From positions 1-64,000 of the forward strand of contig NZ_FZNO01000001.1 in the NCBI RefSeq assembly GCF_900188025.1: DNA of 64,000 nt, given 5' to 3'. The position numbers and the translations under genes are program-made. Of the stretch, positions 61,015 to 64,000 are shown piece after piece; position 1 is the stretch's first letter; the number at the start of each line of letters is the position of its first letter. The notes below the pieces were generated by a model that searched no databases, was not told where the DNA came from, and was given only the letters and a program-made list of their open reading frames with translations. This DNA comes from Blastococcus mobilis. Lineage in GTDB: Bacteria; Actinomycetota; Actinomycetes; Mycobacteriales; Geodermatophilaceae.

Positions 61015-61791
61015 ATGTCCGACAGCGCGGACGACACGGTCATGGTCGAGCGCCGCGGCGCCGTGCAGGTCGTCACCATCAACCGGCCCCGGGCGCGCAA
61101 CGCACTCGACGCGGCGGTCGCCCGCGACGTGGCGGCCGCCGTGGACGAGCTCGACGCGTCGGACGACCTGCGCGCCGGCGTCCTCACCGGGGCGGGGGGC
61201 TTCTTCTCCGCGGGGATGGACCTCAAGGCGTTCCTGCGCGGGGAGACGCCGGCGATCGAAGGGCGGGGGTTGTGCGGGATCACCCGGACGCCGCCCGGCA
61301 AGCCGCTGATCGCGGCCGTCGAGGGCGGGGCACTGGCCGGCGGGTTCGAGCTGGTGCTCGCCTGTGACCTGGTCGTCGCCGGCCGGGGCGCCCGCTTCGG
61401 CGTCCCGGAGGTGAAGCGCTCCCTGGTCGCCGCCGGGGGTGCCGCGCTGCTGCTGCCGCAGCGGGTGCCGCGGGCGGTGGCTCTGGAGCTGCTGCTCACC
61501 GGGGAGCCGATGGACGCCGAGCGGGCGGCGGCGGTCGGGCTGGTGAACCGGGTGGTCGATGACGGGACGGCGCTGGACGCGGCCGTGGAAGTCGCCGAGG
61601 TGATCGGCGCCAACGGCCCGCTGGCCGTGGCCGCGACCAAGCAGATCGTGCAGTCGGCACCGGGCTGGGCGCCGGAGGAGATGTGGGACCGGCAGGACGA
61701 GGTCGTCGGCCCGGTGTTCGCCTCCGCGGACGCCCGCGAGGGCTCGGCGGCGTTCGCCGAGCGCCGGCTCCCGGTCTGGCGCGGCCGCTGA
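61015..61791 (+). CDS. enoyl-CoA hydratase/isomerase family protein
   Basis: ATG 61015 has GGAGGAGC upstream. The 258-residue crotonase has TINRPRARNALDAAVARDV, the oxyanion-hole segment GFFSAGMDLKAFL, EGGALAGGFELVLACDLVVA (second oxyanion-hole Gly), FGVPEVKRSLVAAGG with the catalytic Glu region, and the C-terminal helix region. It should hydrate trans-2-enoyl-CoA or act as a related CoA enzyme; the exact substrate is open. Confidence 0.9.
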   Translation: MSDSADDTVMVERRGAVQVVTINRPRARNALDAAVARDVAAAVDELDASDDLRAGVLTGAGGFFSAGMDLKAFLRGETPAIEGRGLCGITRTPPGKPLIAAVEGGALAGGFELVLACDLVVAGRGARFGVPEVKRSLVAAGGAALLLPQRVPRAVALELLLTGEPMDAERAAAVGLVNRVVDDGTALDAAVEVAEVIGANGPLAVAATKQIVQSAPGWAPEEMWDRQDEVVGPVFASADAREGSAAFAERRLPVWRGR

Positions 61792-61831
61792 CGCCGGAAA
61801 TCCGGAGTTGTCTCGCGGCGTTGGAGCGGGT

Positions 61832-62455
61832 GTGACCCGCACTCCTCTCCGTCTCGTCGTCCTCGGGGACTCCATCGCCTACGGCACCGGTGCGCTCCGT
61901 GCCGAGGACACGCTCGGGCGCCGGCTGTCGGCCGAGCTGGCCGCCGACGGCTTCGACGTCGAGCTGCGCGTGCTGGCCGTGCCCGGGGCCGTCTCCGGCG
62001 ATCTCGCCGCCCAGGTCCGGCGCGCGGAGGCGTTCGACGCCGACCTCGCCGTCGTGGTGATCGGGGCGAACGATCTGGCCCGCTTCGTCCCTCCGGAGCA
62101 GGCGGCCGCCGCGCTGGCCGCAGCCGTCACCGCCCTGCGGGCGCGAGGCGCCGACGTCGTCGCCGTTCCCGCCCCGGACATGTCCATGGTGCCCGTCGTC
62201 CCCCCGGCGTTCCGCCCCCTCGTCCGGGCCGCGTGCGTCCAGCTGCAACAGCGGCAGGCGGCCGTCGTCGAGGCCGCGGGCGGATCGGTCGCGGGAGTGG
62301 CCGCCGAGGTGGCCGGAGCGTTCGCCGCCGATCCGGCGATGTTCTCCAGCGACCGCTTCCACCCCTCGTCGGCCGGCTACGCGCGCATCGCGGCGGCGCT
62401 GACGCCGTCGGTGCTCGCCGCCGCCCGGGGCCGCCGGGACGAGGCCGCCGCCTGA
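61832..62455 (+). CDS. SGNH/GDSL-type esterase
   Basis: GTG 61832 has TTGGAGCGG upstream; a TTG at 61808 is less likely. The 207-residue protein has block I VLGDSIAYGTGA (Ser nucleophile), block III VVVIGANDLARF (Gly and Asn of the oxyanion hole) and block V DRFHPSSAGYARIA (catalytic Asp and His). No signal peptide is seen, so it is cytoplasmic. It may be a lysophospholipase/acyl-ester hydrolase. Confidence 0.9.
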   Translation: MTRTPLRLVVLGDSIAYGTGALRAEDTLGRRLSAELAADGFDVELRVLAVPGAVSGDLAAQVRRAEAFDADLAVVVIGANDLARFVPPEQAAAALAAAVTALRARGADVVAVPAPDMSMVPVVPPAFRPLVRAACVQLQQRQAAVVEAAGGSVAGVAAEVAGAFAADPAMFSSDRFHPSSAGYARIAAALTPSVLAAARGRRDEAAA

Positions 62456-62465
62456 CCCGGCGGGC

Positions 62466-63632
62466 TCACCGGGTCGACGGCGCGGACGCGAGGCGCAGGC
62501 CGATCGGCTCGGCGATCCGCGTGAGCACCGGTCCGGTCACCGCCAGGAGCAGCACGTAGCCGGTGGCCACGGGCCCGATCTCCGGCAGCCCCGAGGTCAC
62601 CGCCAGGCCGGCGATCACGATGGAGAACTCCCCGCGGGCCACCAGCGCGGTACCCGCGCGCAACCGGCCGGGCACCCCCACACCATCGCGCCGGGCGGCG
62701 AACCAGCCGGTGGCGATCTTCGTGGCGGTCGTGACGAGGGCCAGGGCGACGGCCGCAGGGAGCACCGGTAGGATCGCGCCCGGATCGGTCGCCAGGCCGA
62801 AGGCGACGAAGAACGTGGCGGCGAAGAGGTCCCTCAGGGGGCTGAGGATGGCCCGGGCGCGGTCGGCGAAGGAGGCCGGCAGCGCGAGCCCGACCAGGAA
62901 CGCACCGACCGCGGCGGAGGCGCCGACGGACTGCGCCAGCCCCGCGACGAGCAGCGTCAGCCCGACCAGCCGAAGCATCACCTGTTCGTCGTCGTCGTGG
63001 GTCATCAGCCGGCCGAGCCGGTGACCGAGCCGCTGCGCGGCGAGGAGCACCACGAGCACGGCACCCACCGCGAGCGTGATCCCGCCCAGCGCCGACATCG
63101 GCCCCGCGCCGGCCAGTGCGACCGCCAGCAGCGGGAGGAAGAGCGCCATCGCGAGGTCCTCGAGCACGAGGACCGAGAGCACGGCCGGGGTCTCGCGGTT
63201 GGCCAGCCGGCCGAGGTCGCCGAGCAGCCGGGCGATGATCCCCGACGACGAGATCCAGGTGACGCCGGCGAGGGCCAGCGCACCCTGCCACGGCAGCCCC
63301 AGCAGCAGCCCGGCGGCGAAGCCGGGGGGCGCGTTGAGGACCAGGTCCACGACACCCGACGGGGCGTGCCGCCGGAACGCCGCGAACAGTTCGGTTGCGG
63401 AGAACTCCAGGCCCAGGGTGAAGAGCAGCAGGACGACGCCGATCTCGGCCGACGCGGTCAGGAACGGCTCCGCGGTGCTCAACGGGACGACGCCGCCCTC
63501 CCCGAGTGCGAGCGCGGCGACCAGCACGAAGGGGATCGGTGACAGCCCGAGGCGCCGGGCGGCCAGCCCGAGCAGCGACAGCCCCACGAACAGCAGGCCG
63601 AGCTCGACCAGGAGCGCGGCGACGTGGTCCAC
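62466..63632 (-). CDS. Kef-type monovalent cation:proton antiporter (CPA2)
   Basis: GTG 63632 is the start that gives a normal N terminus with a membrane helix; the longer frame overlaps the upstream TrkA-C gene. The 388-residue protein has about 11 to 12 helices with the CPA2 signs: IGVVLLLFTLGLEFSATELF, GVTWISSSGIIARLLGDLGRL, SVLVLEDLAMALFLPLLAV and AAVGAFLVGLALP. It lacks its own C-terminal TrkA-N domain; regulation is by the separate TrkA-C protein encoded 14 bases upstream. It probably exchanges K+ (or Na+) for H+. Confidence 0.9.
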   Translation of the reverse strand: MDHVAALLVELGLLFVGLSLLGLAARRLGLSPIPFVLVAALALGEGGVVPLSTAEPFLTASAEIGVVLLLFTLGLEFSATELFAAFRRHAPSGVVDLVLNAPPGFAAGLLLGLPWQGALALAGVTWISSSGIIARLLGDLGRLANRETPAVLSVLVLEDLAMALFLPLLAVALAGAGPMSALGGITLAVGAVLVVLLAAQRLGHRLGRLMTHDDDEQVMLRLVGLTLLVAGLAQSVGASAAVGAFLVGLALPASFADRARAILSPLRDLFAATFFVAFGLATDPGAILPVLPAAVALALVTTATKIATGWFAARRDGVGVPGRLRAGTALVARGEFSIVIAGLAVTSGLPEIGPVATGYVLLLAVTGPVLTRIAEPIGLRLASAPSTR

Positions 63633-63646
63633 CGAGGAGGGCCCGA

Positions 63647-64000
63647 TCAGCCGTCGGCCTGGCCGGACAGTCGCCGGTCCAGCTGTTCCAGGCCGCTCGC
63701 CGAGCCGATGGCCACCAGCACGTCGCCGGCACGCAGCCCGTGCTCCGGCCCGGGGGAGGGAACGACGTCGGCGTCGCGCACGAGCGCGACGATCGAGCAC
63801 CCGGTCAGCGTGCGGGCGCGGGTGTCGCCGAGGGTGCGGCCGTCGAACGGGGAGCCCGGGGCGATCGGGAACCGCGCCGACCGCAGGCCGGGCACCTCGC
63901 GGGAGAGGTCCGCGAAGCGCTGGGTCAGGCGCGGCGCCCCGAGCACCTCCGCGACCGCGTCGGCCTCCTCGGGGCTCAGGCGGAACACGTCGCGCACGCG
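63647..64000 (-). CDS. TrkA-C domain regulatory subunit of the antiporter, 5' end cut by the window edge
   Basis: The minus-strand frame is open to the right edge, so the N terminus (about 40 residues in relatives) is missing. The visible part has the TrkA-C (RCK-C) pattern: ARFPIAPGSPFDGRTLGDTRART, GCSIVALVRDADVVPSPGPEHGLRAGDVLVAIGS. A GTG at 63997 is internal, not the start. Paired genes of this type (KhtT-KhtU like) form a regulated K+/H+ antiporter, the regulator binding a small ligand such as c-di-AMP or a nucleotide. Confidence 0.85.
   Translation of the reverse strand, partial: RVRDVFRLSPEEADAVAEVLGAPRLTQRFADLSREVPGLRSARFPIAPGSPFDGRTLGDTRARTLTGCSIVALVRDADVVPSPGPEHGLRAGDVLVAIGSASGLEQLDRRLSGQADG

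Overview
The window is 64 kb of very GC-rich DNA with dense, largely overlapping genes, many GTG starts and several apparently leaderless promoters. It looks like an actinobacterial chromosome. The order fabG1-inhA-hemH, the SigF/RsbW pair with a PAS-phosphatase-kinase-STAS regulator, Ku with a split LigD, and DUF5709, PAC2 and PPOX genes point to the Geodermatophilaceae/Frankia/Mycobacterium side of the phylum. A Geodermatophilaceae-like soil or desiccation-tolerant genus is my best guess, but this is inference. No rRNA, tRNA, CRISPR array or prophage is visible; the only mobile DNA is an IS3-type transposase cut by the left edge.

Region 1 (0.5-13.9 kb) is a sugar/polyol catabolic island. 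It holds an FGGY kinase, a PfkB kinase, a class II ketose-bisphosphate aldolase, an AGE/YihS-type sugar isomerase, a LacI regulator, a complete ABC importer of the ribose/fructose type, an FrcK-like P-loop kinase, an L-xylulose-reductase-like SDR, a second LacI regulator and a mannitol 2-dehydrogenase. Two divergent promoter regions share a 14-bp operator (TGNCATCGNTGACA), and the two LacI proteins have the same recognition-helix residues, so the island is probably one regulon feeding ketohexose or pentulose to triose phosphates. Region 2 (14-17 kb) has a stand-alone SNF2 helicase between decayed sequence.

Region 3 (17.2-26.2 kb) is an amino-acid-derivative uptake and hydrolysis locus: a glutamine-type ABC importer with two paralogous binding proteins, an M20 amidohydrolase, an amidohydrolase-3 enzyme, an ornithine cyclodeaminase and a LysR regulator. 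The promoter in front of the ABC operon/LysR gene and the one in front of the cyclodeaminase share a composite site with identical internal spacing. Region 4 (26-30 kb) has a divergent DAHP synthase, a LigB-type dioxygenase, and a divergent MarR/NADP-oxidoreductase pair with two GTTG-N6-CAAC operators.

Region 5 (30-46 kb) is core chromosome: fatty acid synthesis and haem (fabG1, inhA, hemH), an NfeD/stomatin pair, the SigF partner-switching module (anti-sigma factor, sigma factor, four-domain regulator, STAS protein), topoisomerase IB, and the NHEJ genes ku, ligD-ligase and ligD-polymerase. Region 6 (46-64 kb) has purU, a Fur-catalase operon, an aromatic-acid-type MFS carrier, PAC2, two AI-2E-type membrane proteins (one with a 30-bp minisatellite), a SatD-like regulator with palindromic sites, several small conserved genes, a second FabG, an enoyl-CoA hydratase, a GDSL esterase, and a Kef-type antiporter with its TrkA-C partner running off the right edge.

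Candidates for something new are the LacI-controlled sugar pathway with an unresolved substrate, the LysR composite promoter shared by two units, and a pair of identically truncated quinone-oxidoreductase 5' ends about 12 kb apart.
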